Of a DNA stretch of 64,000 bases, positions 53,240 to 62,662 are shown piece by piece. The DNA is from Ardenticatenaceae bacterium. GTDB taxonomy: Bacteria > Chloroflexota > Anaerolineae > Promineifilales > Promineifilaceae. Within the stretch, counting starts at the first letter, position 1. Every line of letters starts with the position of its first letter. A program made the position numbers and the translations under genes. The notes below the pieces were generated by a model. The model did no database searches and was not told the DNA's origin. It was given only the letters and a program-made list of their open reading frames with translations. The stretch spans positions 434,001 to 498,000 of the forward strand of contig JACKBN010000004.1 in the NCBI GenBank assembly GCA_020634565.1. Reading direction: 5' to 3'.

Positions 53240-53454
53240 TAGAGTAACAGACAAATACAGATAATTTTTGCGGGTTAATGGGCTACGTTGACTCGAATAC
53301 ATTCAAGCTCTCCTTATTAAAATGAATATGAATCAGGCCAGTTTATTTTTGGAACGATCAAGAAACGATCCAAAAACCAATGGAATTAAGCCAATTTCCG
53401 CGTTCCAATCTTTTGGCAGTGGTCCATTGCATTTGGTGGTGAGAAAAGTTATAC
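53240..53454. other. Intergenic region after the IS
   Basis: About 215 bases, AT-rich. A weak hairpin TTTTGG...CCAAAA is visible at about 53347-53376. No gene is supported. Confidence 0.4.
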
Positions 53455-53474
53455 TAGTTATACTTATATAACTA
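53455..53474. promoter_or_regulatory. Candidate operator upstream of the AbrB gene
   Basis: TAGTTATA-CTTA-TATAACTA, an inverted repeat with 8-base arms, lies 18 bases before the AbrB start, with another TAGTTATA-like half (GTTATAC) just upstream at 53447-53454. It is suited to autoregulation by a small DNA-binding protein. Confidence 0.45.
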
Positions 53475-53492
53475 ATTACATGGCGAGAGATT

Positions 53493-53720
53493 ATGGATAT
53501 ACCTGAAGGAAAGTTTGCCAGCACGGTGCGCGTTGGGGAGAAAGGGCAGATTGTGATCCCCAAGGCCGCCCGAGAGATGTTTAATATTGAGCCAGGCGAC
53601 ACATTGCTGCTGCTGGCAGATGTACAACGAGGCATCGCCATTGTGCGCCAGGAACTGTTTACCGAATTTACAGAGAATGTACTTCGGGGCATGGGCAGTC
53701 CCGAGCCGCCCGAAGAGTAG
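53493..53720 (+). CDS. AbrB/SpoVT-type DNA-binding protein
   Basis: A 75-residue protein. The swapped-hairpin domain is clear: VRVGEKGQIVIPKAAREMFNIEPGDTLLLL. Such proteins are transcription regulators or antitoxins; no toxin gene is next to it, since the following gene is a hydrolase 25 bp downstream. The hydrolase may be its target or operon partner. Confidence 0.9.
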   Translation: MDIPEGKFASTVRVGEKGQIVIPKAAREMFNIEPGDTLLLLADVQRGIAIVRQELFTEFTENVLRGMGSPEPPEE

Positions 53721-53745
53721 TTTGCAGCGGGGAAAGGGAGCAACG

Positions 53746-54816
53746 GTGAAAAAGATGATGCGTACGGCCGTTTGGATTGTGGCAGGGTTAGTAGCACTGG
53801 TTGCCGCCGGCATCGGCGCTTTTGTGTTTCACACGATCACTTATTTCAGGCGGAGCATGACGGCCGTTTGGCGGGCCGGCTTTGTCGAGAAACAAGTTAC
53901 TATCAATGGCAGCGAATTTAACTACGCCGAAGGCCCGGACAATGGCCCTGCGCTCTTGCTCATTCACGGGCAAGGGGTAGATTGGCAAAATTATGCCCGC
54001 GTGTTGCCTGACCTGGCGGCGCATTATCACGTCTTTGCCGTAGATTGTTACGGACACGGCCGTTCCGCCCGCGTGCCAGAAAAATATACGGCTGCTGCCC
54101 TGGGCAGTGAGCTGGCTCAGTTTATGCGCGAGGTGATTGGAGAAACGGCCGTTGTTTCTGGCCATTCGTCTGGTGGGCTGCTGGCGGTGTGGCTGGCGGC
54201 CAACGCACCAGATACCGTGCGCGGTGTGGTTTTGGAAGACCCGCCGCTGTTCACCACAACACTGCCACGCGCCGCAAAAACCTGGAACTACGTCGATCTG
54301 GCCACCACTGCCCACAACTTCGTGCAGAGTAGCGAGCCCGATTTTGTGACCTACCAGGTTCGGCACGGCAAGTTTTATGCCCTTTTTAAAGAGCTTCAAC
54401 CCCGGCTGACCCAAAGCGTGCTCACCTACCGGGCCAAACATCCTCATGAGCCAGTTAAAGTGTTCTACATGCCGCCCGTTATGAACGAACTGTGGCGCGG
54501 GTTGCAAACCTACGATCCGCAGTTTGGCGTATCGTTTTATGATGGTTCCTGGAACGATGGATTTGACCAGGCCGACGCGTTGCGCCGCATCGGCGTGCCC
54601 GCTGTGCTCATCCACACCAATTGGCAGTACGACGAGGACGGCATTTTGATGGCCGCCATGGACGACAAAGATGCCGAACGAGCCCGTTCACTCATTCCCA
54701 ACGTCGAGTTTGTCAAGGTTGATTCGGGTCATGGCTTCCACTTTGAGAAGCCAAACGACTTTGTGCAAATCATGGTGAATTTTTTGCCCACGCTGCGTGA
54801 GACAAAAACCCATTGA
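53746..54816 (+). CDS. Alpha/beta hydrolase, membrane anchored
   Basis: About 356 residues. One N-terminal helix (TAVWIVAGLVALVAAGIGAFVF), then a hydrolase fold: LLLIHGQGVDWQNY (oxyanion region), GHGRSARVPE, nucleophile elbow VSGHSSGGLLA, acid in IHTNWQYDED and His in DSGHGFHFEKP. The substrate is unknown. A GTG start at 53746 follows GGAAAGGGAG; ATG codons at 53755 and 53758 are alternatives. The frame upstream of this lies within the AbrB gene. Confidence 0.88.
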   Translation: MKKMMRTAVWIVAGLVALVAAGIGAFVFHTITYFRRSMTAVWRAGFVEKQVTINGSEFNYAEGPDNGPALLLIHGQGVDWQNYARVLPDLAAHYHVFAVDCYGHGRSARVPEKYTAAALGSELAQFMREVIGETAVVSGHSSGGLLAVWLAANAPDTVRGVVLEDPPLFTTTLPRAAKTWNYVDLATTAHNFVQSSEPDFVTYQVRHGKFYALFKELQPRLTQSVLTYRAKHPHEPVKVFYMPPVMNELWRGLQTYDPQFGVSFYDGSWNDGFDQADALRRIGVPAVLIHTNWQYDEDGILMAAMDDKDAERARSLIPNVEFVKVDSGHGFHFEKPNDFVQIMVNFLPTLRETKTH

Positions 54817-54888
54817 AACCTGCTACTCCGTGCGTTACAATCTTTTTGAATTTCCAAGTAGACACCGTAAACGTAACGGGAGCGGCTC

Positions 54889-55980
54889 ATGACAAAAAAA
54901 ACTGTTGGCTATGTTCATCTAGAGTGGGAATGTCCGTCCTGCGGCACCCGCAACAAAGGGATCGACAAGGTTTGCCGCAACTGCGGCGCGCCCCAGCCAG
55001 ATGACGTGCAGTTTGAGCAAGTTGCCCAGGAAGAACTCATTCAGGATGAGAAGCTGATTGCCCAGGCCAAAGCTGGCCCGGATGTGCATTGCCCCTTTTG
55101 CGGAACGCGCAATCCCGCCACGGCCGATCAGTGCAGCCAATGTTTAGCCGATCTCAGTGAAGCCAAAGCGCGGGAAGCTGGACAGGTGCTTGGGGCGCAT
55201 CAAAAAAGTGCGGTGCCCGATGTGGCTTGCAGCTTTTGTGGCGCGATGAATTCTGGCACGGCGCTGCACTGTGTTCACTGTGGGGCCGCCTTACCCAAAC
55301 CGGGGCGACCCGATCCGCAAGCCGCAAAACCGCAGGTGAAACGGGCCACAGGCATGTCCAAAACAACCCGCTTTGTGCTGTTTGGCATCTTAGGTCTGTT
55401 TGTCCTCGCTTGCATTGCCCTGGTCATTCTCTCCAACCGTACGGAGGAGATTGTGGGTGAGGTGGAAGGTGTTTCGTGGGAATATTCGGTGCAGATTGAG
55501 GCCTTGACCCCGGTAGAAGATCAGGAGTGGCGGGATCGCTTGCCGGACGACGCCGAGATTGTTTCCTGCCGTCAGGAGCTGCGGCGCACGCAGCAAAATC
55601 CGGAGCCAGGGGCGCGGGAGGTGTGCGGCACGCCGTACACGGTGGATACGGGCACTGGCGTCGGCGAGGTGGTGCAGGATTGCACCTACGAAATCTACGA
55701 TGAGCTGTGTACCTACACGGAATTGCAATGGCGCGATTTTGATTTAGTATCGCTGACCGGAGACGATTTTTCGCCAGAGTGGCCCAATCCAACGCTGTCA
55801 CAGGACCAACGACTCGGTGAAGAGACGGAGACGTATGAGGTGTATTTTGCCACAGACGGCCGTTCCTACACCTACCGCCCCGATGATTTGAGCGAATATA
55901 CTCAGTTTACTGAAGGCAGCCGCTGGATTCTGGAAGTGAACGCACTCAACAACGTGCGCTCGGTTACGCCAGAGCAATAA
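54889..55980 (+). CDS. Triple zinc-ribbon, single-pass membrane protein
   Basis: A 363-residue protein I cannot assign to a known function. Three C-x2-C...C-x2-C ribbons: WECPSCGTRNKGIDKVCRNCGAP (about 14-36), HCPFCGTRNPATADQCSQC (about 67-85) and ACSFCGAMNSGTALHCVHC (about 107-125). A helix (FVLFGILGLFVLACIALVIL) spans about 165-186, and an acidic outer domain of about 175 residues has four Cys (CRQEL, VCGTPY, DCTYEIYDELC). The ribbons face the cytosol. It is a single-gene unit after the hydrolase. Confidence 0.8.
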   Translation: MTKKTVGYVHLEWECPSCGTRNKGIDKVCRNCGAPQPDDVQFEQVAQEELIQDEKLIAQAKAGPDVHCPFCGTRNPATADQCSQCLADLSEAKAREAGQVLGAHQKSAVPDVACSFCGAMNSGTALHCVHCGAALPKPGRPDPQAAKPQVKRATGMSKTTRFVLFGILGLFVLACIALVILSNRTEEIVGEVEGVSWEYSVQIEALTPVEDQEWRDRLPDDAEIVSCRQELRRTQQNPEPGAREVCGTPYTVDTGTGVGEVVQDCTYEIYDELCTYTELQWRDFDLVSLTGDDFSPEWPNPTLSQDQRLGEETETYEVYFATDGRSYTYRPDDLSEYTQFTEGSRWILEVNALNNVRSVTPEQ

Positions 55981-56004
55981 GAGGGTTTAGGCTAGCCACA
56001 CGGG

Positions 56005-57246
56005 TCAGCTTTGTTTGAAGAGCGGGGCAAGCAATGCGGCTAATGTCTGGTAGGAAAAGTGCTGCTGGCCGAATTCGTAGTTGTGGGTGGTGGCGGCAAC
56101 GGCCGTTTCCGGCCTCTCCAACCAACCGCGTACTGTCTCCACCGTTTCTAGCGTAATCTCTCCATCGATCTCGGCAAATTGAAAGCCCAGCGGCCCGATG
56201 TCGGCGGCGTAGACAGGGTAGCGGTTCACCACGGCGGGCAGCTTAAAGTACACCGTCTCGATGAGCGCGTTGCCGAACCCCTCGATGAAGCTGGGGTAGG
56301 TGACCAAATCGGCGTGCGGGTACGCATCCCACAGCGAGTAGATTTTCTGGTTGCCAGCCATTCGTCGCTGATCATCCACCGCCTCCCCCGCGTAAATGAG
56401 CGCCACATTTTTGGCTTCGGCCAGCGCCTGAAGTTCGTGTAGATAATCCATCCCTTCGTCGCCAGCTTTGTGGGTGATGACCAGCTTGGCGCGTGAATCG
56501 CCTAGCTGATGCAACAGCTCAATCGACAGCTCGATGCCCTTGCGCGGGATGACGCGGGTGGGCTGCAAAATGAGCCAATCTTCGCCTGCCAGACCAATCG
56601 CCTGCCGAAAATCGGCGTTGAAGTTGTCAATGCCGGGTGGCGGCGTGTGAAAATCGAACACATTGGGGATGACGATGCTATCTAGCCCGCGCCTTTCCTT
56701 GAGCGCCGTTTGCGCCAGGGAGTTGATGGTGGCGTGGCTCAGGCTGGGCAAATTGGGCGGGAAAAATTGATCCAGGAATGGTTCGATCTGGCTGTCTAAA
56801 AAGCGAGGCCGTTCCCAATAAAAATCGTGGTTGTGGGCCAGGCCGGGTAGCTTTAGCTCGGCCATCAGCTCGGTGAGCGCCTGAGCCAGGGGGAGCTGCA
56901 TGGGAATGGCGAAGGCGTTCTGGATGATGACGTACTCAATTTGGTATTCAGTGAGGAATTGGCGGAGCGGCCGTTTCAATTCCGCCGCTCGTTTTTCAAT
57001 ATCCGGCAGCAGGGTTACGGCCGTTTCCTTCTCCACAAAGGCGCGATCGTGTAATTCTTTGGCCACCTCATCTTCAAAGTGGAGACGGCCGTCTTCCAGC
57101 CCCCGCTTTTTCAACTCAGGATCGAGTTCGCCTGCGCAGTAAAAAACTTTATGGCCAAACTGTTCGGCAATGGCCACGATTTTGGCCGATTCCAGGGAAA
57201 CACCGTCGGTGCCCGCTAATCGGGTAGAAATGACGCCAATGTTCAT
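56005..57246 (-). CDS. GT4-type glycosyltransferase
   Basis: A 413-residue GT-B fold enzyme. The N-terminal domain starts IGVISTRLAGTDGVSLES; the C-terminal domain has LQPTRVIPRKGIELSIELL and YPSFIEGFGNALIET, the E-x7-E type donor-binding region of GT4. The donor and acceptor are unknown. Its start overlaps the stop of the GH13 gene by four bases, so the two act together, perhaps in turnover or synthesis of a glucosylated compatible solute. Confidence 0.85.
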   Translation of the reverse strand: MNIGVISTRLAGTDGVSLESAKIVAIAEQFGHKVFYCAGELDPELKKRGLEDGRLHFEDEVAKELHDRAFVEKETAVTLLPDIEKRAAELKRPLRQFLTEYQIEYVIIQNAFAIPMQLPLAQALTELMAELKLPGLAHNHDFYWERPRFLDSQIEPFLDQFFPPNLPSLSHATINSLAQTALKERRGLDSIVIPNVFDFHTPPPGIDNFNADFRQAIGLAGEDWLILQPTRVIPRKGIELSIELLHQLGDSRAKLVITHKAGDEGMDYLHELQALAEAKNVALIYAGEAVDDQRRMAGNQKIYSLWDAYPHADLVTYPSFIEGFGNALIETVYFKLPAVVNRYPVYAADIGPLGFQFAEIDGEITLETVETVRGWLERPETAVAATTHNYEFGQQHFSYQTLAALLAPLFKQS

Positions 57247-58916
57247 GAGGGTTTTATCCAGGCCACCTGGTAGGGGGCGAGGCTGAGCTGGGCGGGAACG
57301 GCCGTTCCCGTCACCAAATCCCGTCCCGTCAGGGGCAAATCAAGCGTGATAGCTTGCGCCGAGACATTGTGCAAACAAAGCAGCGCTTCTTGTTGGTGCG
57401 AGCGCAAAACGGCAAACACGGCGGGATGCAAATTGAGGATTTTTTGCTCGCCGATGGGATGGAACGCTTTTTCGGCCGTGCGCAGCCGCAGCAGGTGGCT
57501 GTAGCCGGCAAACACATGCTGTCGCAGTCCACCGGCTAGCTCTTTCTCCAACGTTTCACGCTGGAACTTCTGCCGATTGATGGTGCGGTTGCGCCCCGTT
57601 TGCTGCACGCCTTCGCGCCAGTTTTGCGAGCCAAACAGGCTGTGGAAATAAATCCCCGGCACGCCGCGCAGCGCCAGCATGATCGCCTGCGAGGCCAAAA
57701 AGCGGCGGGCAATGCGTTCCTCAGATTCGGCCGTATCGGGCACGCCCAGCGCGTTGAGATAGTTGATATTGAGTTCGTAAGCTGCTTGCGTGCCGTCGCC
57801 GTTGGCTTTGTAAGAGACGAGGCCACCCAGCGCTTGCACCCGGGCCGCCATTGCGTCGATCTCCGCATCGCTGAGAATGCCGCGCGCGGGCGTAACGCCA
57901 ATGCCATCGTGCGAGGCGCAAAAGTTGAAGAATGTCACCCGGTCGGAGGGCAACATCAGCGAACCGGCCCACTCGGAAAGCTGCTGGGCGCTGCCGGTGT
58001 GGAAGGTGTGCAGCAGCAGCGGCGGCAGGGAGAAGTTGTACACCATTTGGGCTTCGTTACGGCCGTTGCCAAAGTAAGAAATATTGTCTTTGTGCGGAAT
58101 GTTCGTTTCGGTGATGAGCATCACCTGCGGGGCCACCTCGTCCAGCACCGAGCGCATCAGCTGGATGATGCGGTGGGTTTGCGGCAAGTTCAGACAGCGC
58201 GTGCCAATCTCCTTCCACATGAAGCCAATTGCGTCCAGGCGGATGTAGGTAGCACCTTTGGCAATGTAAAACAGCAGGGTGTCCAGGATGGCCAGCAGCA
58301 CGGCGGGGTTGGCATAGTTCAAATCAATCTGGTCGTCGCTAAAGGTGGTCCACAGATGGCGTGTACCCGATTTTGTCTCGAACGGGCTGAGCAGGGGCAG
58401 GGCGCGGGGGCGGAAAACGGCCGTTAAATCCACGTCCGGGTCCACCGCCACAAAAAAGTCATCGTAGGCTGGATTGCCCTGCAAATATTCCTGAAACCAG
58501 CCGCTTTTGGCGGAGATGTGGTTGATGACGGCATCAAACATCAGCTGGAAGTTTTCGCCGACGGTGGCCACATCATCCCAACTGCCCAGCGCCGGGTCCA
58601 CCGCTTTGTAATCGATCACGGAAAAGCCATCGTCGCTGGAATAGGGGTAAAAGGGGAGCAGGTGGATGCTTTGGATACGGCCGTTCAGCCGCTTGTTGCA
58701 AAAGTCAGCTAGCGTTTGCAGCGGGGTTTCGCCGGGCGCCTGCACCTGATCGCCATAGGTGATCAAAACGGTGTCGCGTTCGGAGAAAACGGCCGTGCCC
58801 GGTTCAGGCAAGCGGGATTGCTGCGCAGCCAATAGCTGCTGAACTTTTTCATAGGTTTGCTGGCCAACAGCCTCGCCATACAAAAAGATCAGATGGTCTA
58901 AGATAGAAGATGTCAT
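57243..58916 (-). CDS. GH13 sucrose-phosphorylase-like enzyme (glucosylglycerate phosphorylase type)
   Basis: A 557-residue (beta/alpha)8 enzyme. The nucleophile Asp is in YIRLDAIGFMWKEIGT, the acid/base Glu in MLITETNIPHKDN, and the transition-state Asp in NFCASHDGIG. IHLLPFYPYSSDDGFSVIDY is the usual start of the barrel in GH13 subfamily 18. This group phosphorolyses sucrose, glucosylglycerate or related glucosides to glucose-1-phosphate. The FMWKE segment and the partner GT4 suggest the glucosylglycerate branch, but this is inference. The ABC importer genes lie just upstream in the transcript. Confidence 0.87.
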   Translation of the reverse strand: MTSSILDHLIFLYGEAVGQQTYEKVQQLLAAQQSRLPEPGTAVFSERDTVLITYGDQVQAPGETPLQTLADFCNKRLNGRIQSIHLLPFYPYSSDDGFSVIDYKAVDPALGSWDDVATVGENFQLMFDAVINHISAKSGWFQEYLQGNPAYDDFFVAVDPDVDLTAVFRPRALPLLSPFETKSGTRHLWTTFSDDQIDLNYANPAVLLAILDTLLFYIAKGATYIRLDAIGFMWKEIGTRCLNLPQTHRIIQLMRSVLDEVAPQVMLITETNIPHKDNISYFGNGRNEAQMVYNFSLPPLLLHTFHTGSAQQLSEWAGSLMLPSDRVTFFNFCASHDGIGVTPARGILSDAEIDAMAARVQALGGLVSYKANGDGTQAAYELNINYLNALGVPDTAESEERIARRFLASQAIMLALRGVPGIYFHSLFGSQNWREGVQQTGRNRTINRQKFQRETLEKELAGGLRQHVFAGYSHLLRLRTAEKAFHPIGEQKILNLHPAVFAVLRSHQQEALLCLHNVSAQAITLDLPLTGRDLVTGTAVPAQLSLAPYQVAWIKPS

Positions 58917-58987
58917 GCTGGAATTACTGCCTCTCGTTGGTTGAATGGATCAGGTGATTTTAGCATGTCCCGATGATTCGGCAGGGT

Positions 58988-59899
58988 TTATCCTTTCACG
59001 CCACCCGCGGAGAGTCCTTCGGACAGATAGCGCTCCAGCGCCAGAAACAGCACCATAATGGGCACGGTCATAATCGTTGAGGCGGCCATCACCACATTCG
59101 GTCGCGGCGAAGGATCATTCCAGATAGTGTTGATTTTGATCGGCATAGTGAACAAATCGTTGTTGTTCAGGAAGACAAAGGCGTACAAGAACTCATTCCA
59201 GGCAATCATCAGCGTGTAGATGGCCACGGAAACCAGCGCCGGGACGGCCAACGGCAGCGTGATGCGCCAGATGACTTCCAACCGACTGCAACCGTCAATC
59301 AAGCCTGCCTGCTCAATTTCGGTGGGGATGGTGCGAAAGTAGTTGGTGAGCATGTACAGGGCCACCGGCAGCGTCTGGGCCAGGTAGGTGAAGACGAGCA
59401 CGCCCAGGTTATCCTGCACGTTAAAGCCGATGGTGTCGCCAATGCGGGCCAGCATGGCAAACAGGGGAATAATGAGCAATATTCCGGGGAAGAGATACAC
59501 CACCAGGATGGCGTTTACCATGAAGTTTTTACCCCGAAAGCGCAGCCGGGCAATGGCATAAGACCCAAACACAGCGAGAATGACGGCAATTACGGCCGTT
59601 GGCACTGCCACCGCCACCGTGTTGCGAATATTGACGGCAAAATCCTGAAAGCTAGGGCTGCTAGGATCAAACAGTTCCTGATAAGCCTCTAAGCGCAGCG
59701 CTTCGGGCACATAGACCGGTTCCCGTCCCCCAATTTCCGCCCGCGTCTTAAACGAGGAGGAAACCATCCAATAAAAGGGAAACAAAATGCTGGTCAGGAA
59801 AAAGGTAAGCGTAATAGCAAAAATAAAGCCTTGCAGACTAAACCGACGGCTAAGCTGCGTCAAAAAGCTGGCCTTTTCATTGTAAGTTTGTGTGGTCAT
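58988..59899 (-). CDS. Carbohydrate ABC transporter permease (MalG type)
   Basis: A 303-residue permease with six helices. The EAA loop is EIEQAGLIDGCSRLEVIWRITLPLAVPAL, and the C-terminal segment ends RYLSEGLSAGGVKG, typical of MalG/MsmG. It starts 9 bp after the MalF-type gene. No ATPase gene is nearby, so a shared ATPase (MsmK/UgpC-like) encoded elsewhere is expected. Confidence 0.94.
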   Translation of the reverse strand: MTTQTYNEKASFLTQLSRRFSLQGFIFAITLTFFLTSILFPFYWMVSSSFKTRAEIGGREPVYVPEALRLEAYQELFDPSSPSFQDFAVNIRNTVAVAVPTAVIAVILAVFGSYAIARLRFRGKNFMVNAILVVYLFPGILLIIPLFAMLARIGDTIGFNVQDNLGVLVFTYLAQTLPVALYMLTNYFRTIPTEIEQAGLIDGCSRLEVIWRITLPLAVPALVSVAIYTLMIAWNEFLYAFVFLNNNDLFTMPIKINTIWNDPSPRPNVVMAASTIMTVPIMVLFLALERYLSEGLSAGGVKG

Positions 59900-59908
59900 G
59901 ATTTCCCC

Positions 59909-60871
59909 CTATTCCTCATCAATCCGGCGCATGACAATGCCCACATAAAACGCCATAAAGGTCAACAGAATCACCAGCAAGATCATTGCTGTAGCCGCGC
60001 CCCGACCAAAATTGAACTGGTTAAAGCTGAACTGGTAGGTGAGCACGGGCAGCACATTGGTGCCAAAGCCGCCCCCCGTCAGCAGAAAGATGTCGTCAAA
60101 CTTGTTAAACGTCCACATCAAACGTAGGAGGAAGATGGCGCCCATCACATAGCGCAGTTCCGGCAGAGTCACATACCAGAACTGCTGCCAGGTGCTCGCC
60201 CCATCGACGCGGGCGGCTTCATACAACGTGCCGTCCACGGCTTGCAGGCGGGCCAAAATCATCAACATGGCAAAGGGGAAGTAGCGCCATGCTTCAAAGA
60301 CAATCACAATGAGCAGCGCCCAGCCACGTGTGGAGAGGTACGCTTCGGGCAAATCAATAATGCCCAGACTCATCAAAATGTCATTCAGTACGCCAGACGG
60401 CCGTGGGTCTAGCAGCCAACGCCAGACAAACACCACGCTCACAATGGGTGCCACGTAGGGGAACAAGAATACCGCGCGCGTAAGCCCACGCCCGCGAAAC
60501 GGCCGATTTAACAACAGCGAAGCGACTAACCCGACCAACAGCGTCAGAACCGTTGCCGAAAAACTGTAGACTACGCTGGTAACGGCCGCTCCCCAGCTTT
60601 GGAACCCTTGCCACTTAAAGGCGAAATCGTTAAACACCGCCCGATAGTTGTCCCAGCCCACAAACGGGGCATTAAATACATCGTTCAGGTTCCCCAGGCT
60701 TACGTCTCGAAAGCTAATCCAGATGGAAAAAAATGCAGGAAACAGCACCAGGCCAAACACAATCAAAGCCGTGGGTGATATGAGCAGCCAGGCCATCCTG
60801 GCTTCCTGCGCGTGCCAGCTTCGGCGGCGGCTGGGTTTCGCCGTTCCTTCTTCAGTTATCGCGGCCATCAC
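59909..60871 (-). CDS. Carbohydrate ABC transporter permease (MalF type)
   Basis: A 320-residue permease with six helices. The EAA loop is LYEAARVDGASTWQQFWYVTLPELRYV; the N terminus RMAWLLISPTALIVFGLVLFPAFFSIWIS is characteristic of MalF/UgpA. It follows the binding-protein gene after 162 bases that hold a hairpin. It forms the channel with the MalG-type subunit. Confidence 0.94.
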   Translation of the reverse strand: MMAAITEEGTAKPSRRRSWHAQEARMAWLLISPTALIVFGLVLFPAFFSIWISFRDVSLGNLNDVFNAPFVGWDNYRAVFNDFAFKWQGFQSWGAAVTSVVYSFSATVLTLLVGLVASLLLNRPFRGRGLTRAVFLFPYVAPIVSVVFVWRWLLDPRPSGVLNDILMSLGIIDLPEAYLSTRGWALLIVIVFEAWRYFPFAMLMILARLQAVDGTLYEAARVDGASTWQQFWYVTLPELRYVMGAIFLLRLMWTFNKFDDIFLLTGGGFGTNVLPVLTYQFSFNQFNFGRGAATAMILLVILLTFMAFYVGIVMRRIDEE

Positions 60872-60988
60872 ACACTTCCTTCTCGCTCAAAAAAACGGAG
60901 TGAGCATTCTCACAGGCGAATCCGGGTAAAAAACTGCCGGCTTCCACACTGTTCAGGATGCTGTCCCCTCTCTACTCATTCAAGAAAC

Positions 60989-61019
60989 AGCGGTGCAGCC
61001 CGGAGACTGCACCGCTGTA
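60989..61019 (-). terminator. Hairpin between binding-protein and permease genes
   Basis: CAGCGGTGCAG and CTGCACCGCTG pair around an 8-base loop (about 60989-61018). On the minus strand it follows the binding-protein stop by about 15 bases. Such stems often raise the ratio of binding protein to permease by limiting readthrough or blocking 3' decay. Confidence 0.6.
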
Positions 61020-61033
61020 TTAACTGCTAAATG

Positions 61034-62515
61034 TTACTGACGATCAGCGTACATTTGTTCAACTTCATCTTGCAGGAACTGAGCGGCCGTTTCTGGCGTC
61101 ATCGTTCCTTCCAGAGCAATCTGGCTGATGACCGTGGGGATGAGCAAGCGCCCTTCGATATCACCAATGACTGCTTGCTGCGTGGCGTCGTAGTCTGGAC
61201 GGAACAGCCAGCGCTGCATTGAGTCGTAGCCGTTGGCGATCTGGTCCAGCGTTTCCGGTCCGTAGTACTGGAAGTAGTCGCTGCTTTCACGCCAGCCGTC
61301 CATGGCACTGACCAGTACCGGTACCTTGCCAAACGGAGCCAGCGCGATGATGTCCTGGTAGCCTTCCGTCAGGAAGTAAGCCACCACGTCCTGGGCCACC
61401 GGGTCAGCGCCCTGCATGATGCCCAGGGTGACCAGCTGTCCGTAAGAAGCAGAGCCGTTGGGGCCGACCATTTCCGGTGCAAAACCTGTGTTGGCGGGCA
61501 GATCTTCCACGGCGATGTCTACGTTGCCGCCGCCTTCCAGGCCGGAACCGTCTACCAGGTCATCCATGATGTAGGTGCTGTAGAACATCATGCCGGTTTG
61601 ATCCAGCTGGTAGCCTTCGCGGGCACCGCGCCAATACTGCGGGCCGGGAGCCGCACAATCTTGCAGGCTGGTGTAGAACTCAAGCGCGGCAATCATCTCT
61701 GGCGTGTTCATGGTGACGTTGCCATCGGCATCAAACGGCCAGGCATTGTTGGAGATGGCGACCTGCTCAAAGATTTGGTGGCCGTAGTTCTGGCCAGGAT
61801 CCGTACCCAGCGTGATGCCGTACAGCAGATTGCCGGTGCCGGGCAGGGCGTTACAGGCGGTTGAAATGTCATCCCAGGTGATGGGGGCATTCAAGCCAGC
61901 TTCGTCGAAAATGTCCTGGCGGTACCAGATAGCCTGAATCCAGCCATCGTACGGGATGGCGGCGTAGTTGCCAGTGGTAGGATTGGTAACCATCGCCAGC
62001 GGGCCAGAGCGGAAATCATCTTCACCGATGGCGGCAATGGTGGCCATGGCGGCTTCTTCATCCAGCAGGCCGTCGGCGGCAAAGGAGGCAACACGCTCCA
62101 CACCCATGCGCACGATGTCGGGCAGCCGGTTAGCGGCCTGAGCGGTGGCAATACGCTGCGTCACACCGGCTTCTTCGATGGGCACAATGCGAATGTCCAC
62201 TTCGGGATGCTCTGCCATGTAGTTGGCGGCTACAGCCTCGTAAGCGGCAATGCGCTCTTCTTCGTTATCCGTGGTCCAGAATTCAACGACGGTTTGTTCC
62301 ATCGCTTCGGACGGTACTTCTACTTCAACCACGCGGGTTACTTCGATGGTTTCGGTGACGGATTCACCTTCGACCATGCGCGTTACCTCGACTTGCTCGG
62401 TAACGGTTTCGGTTTGGGTGACCACGCGGGTTACTTCTACCGTTTGCGGGCTGCAAGCCGTAATGGCCAGCGCCATCAACATGAAAGCTGCTACTAAAAA
62501 TCGAACTTTTCTCAT
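61034..62515 (-). CDS. Sugar-binding lipoprotein of an ABC importer
   Basis: A 493-residue extracytoplasmic solute-binding protein (family 1). The signal peptide ends in a lipobox (ALAITAC). The next 50 residues are an EVTRVV-type repeated linker. The binding domain includes VVEFWTTDNEEERIAAYE, GWIQAIWYRQDIFDEAGL and ITWDDISTACNAL. It captures a mono- or oligosaccharide for the adjacent permeases. AAGGAGAAGG precedes the ATG. LacI-type control is likely from the gene upstream. Confidence 0.93.
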   Translation of the reverse strand: MRKVRFLVAAFMLMALAITACSPQTVEVTRVVTQTETVTEQVEVTRMVEGESVTETIEVTRVVEVEVPSEAMEQTVVEFWTTDNEEERIAAYEAVAANYMAEHPEVDIRIVPIEEAGVTQRIATAQAANRLPDIVRMGVERVASFAADGLLDEEAAMATIAAIGEDDFRSGPLAMVTNPTTGNYAAIPYDGWIQAIWYRQDIFDEAGLNAPITWDDISTACNALPGTGNLLYGITLGTDPGQNYGHQIFEQVAISNNAWPFDADGNVTMNTPEMIAALEFYTSLQDCAAPGPQYWRGAREGYQLDQTGMMFYSTYIMDDLVDGSGLEGGGNVDIAVEDLPANTGFAPEMVGPNGSASYGQLVTLGIMQGADPVAQDVVAYFLTEGYQDIIALAPFGKVPVLVSAMDGWRESSDYFQYYGPETLDQIANGYDSMQRWLFRPDYDATQQAVIGDIEGRLLIPTVISQIALEGTMTPETAAQFLQDEVEQMYADRQ

Positions 62516-62662
62516 TTCCTTCTCCTTATGGGTTAAATGAATTGTTTTCTGTGGAGGCCGCCGGAGCAGCCGGCCATTGAGTCGCTAAGAAATTGTGAAT
62601 AGTAAAGGTGGGTTCTGGAATATTTCACCTCCTTCAGACAAATAAATGCTGTGTCTATAGAC

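Noticed and set aside
53493..54816. Toxin-antitoxin pair from the AbrB protein and the next gene
   Set aside because: The next gene is a full alpha/beta hydrolase with a membrane anchor, not a PIN, MazF or RelE toxin.
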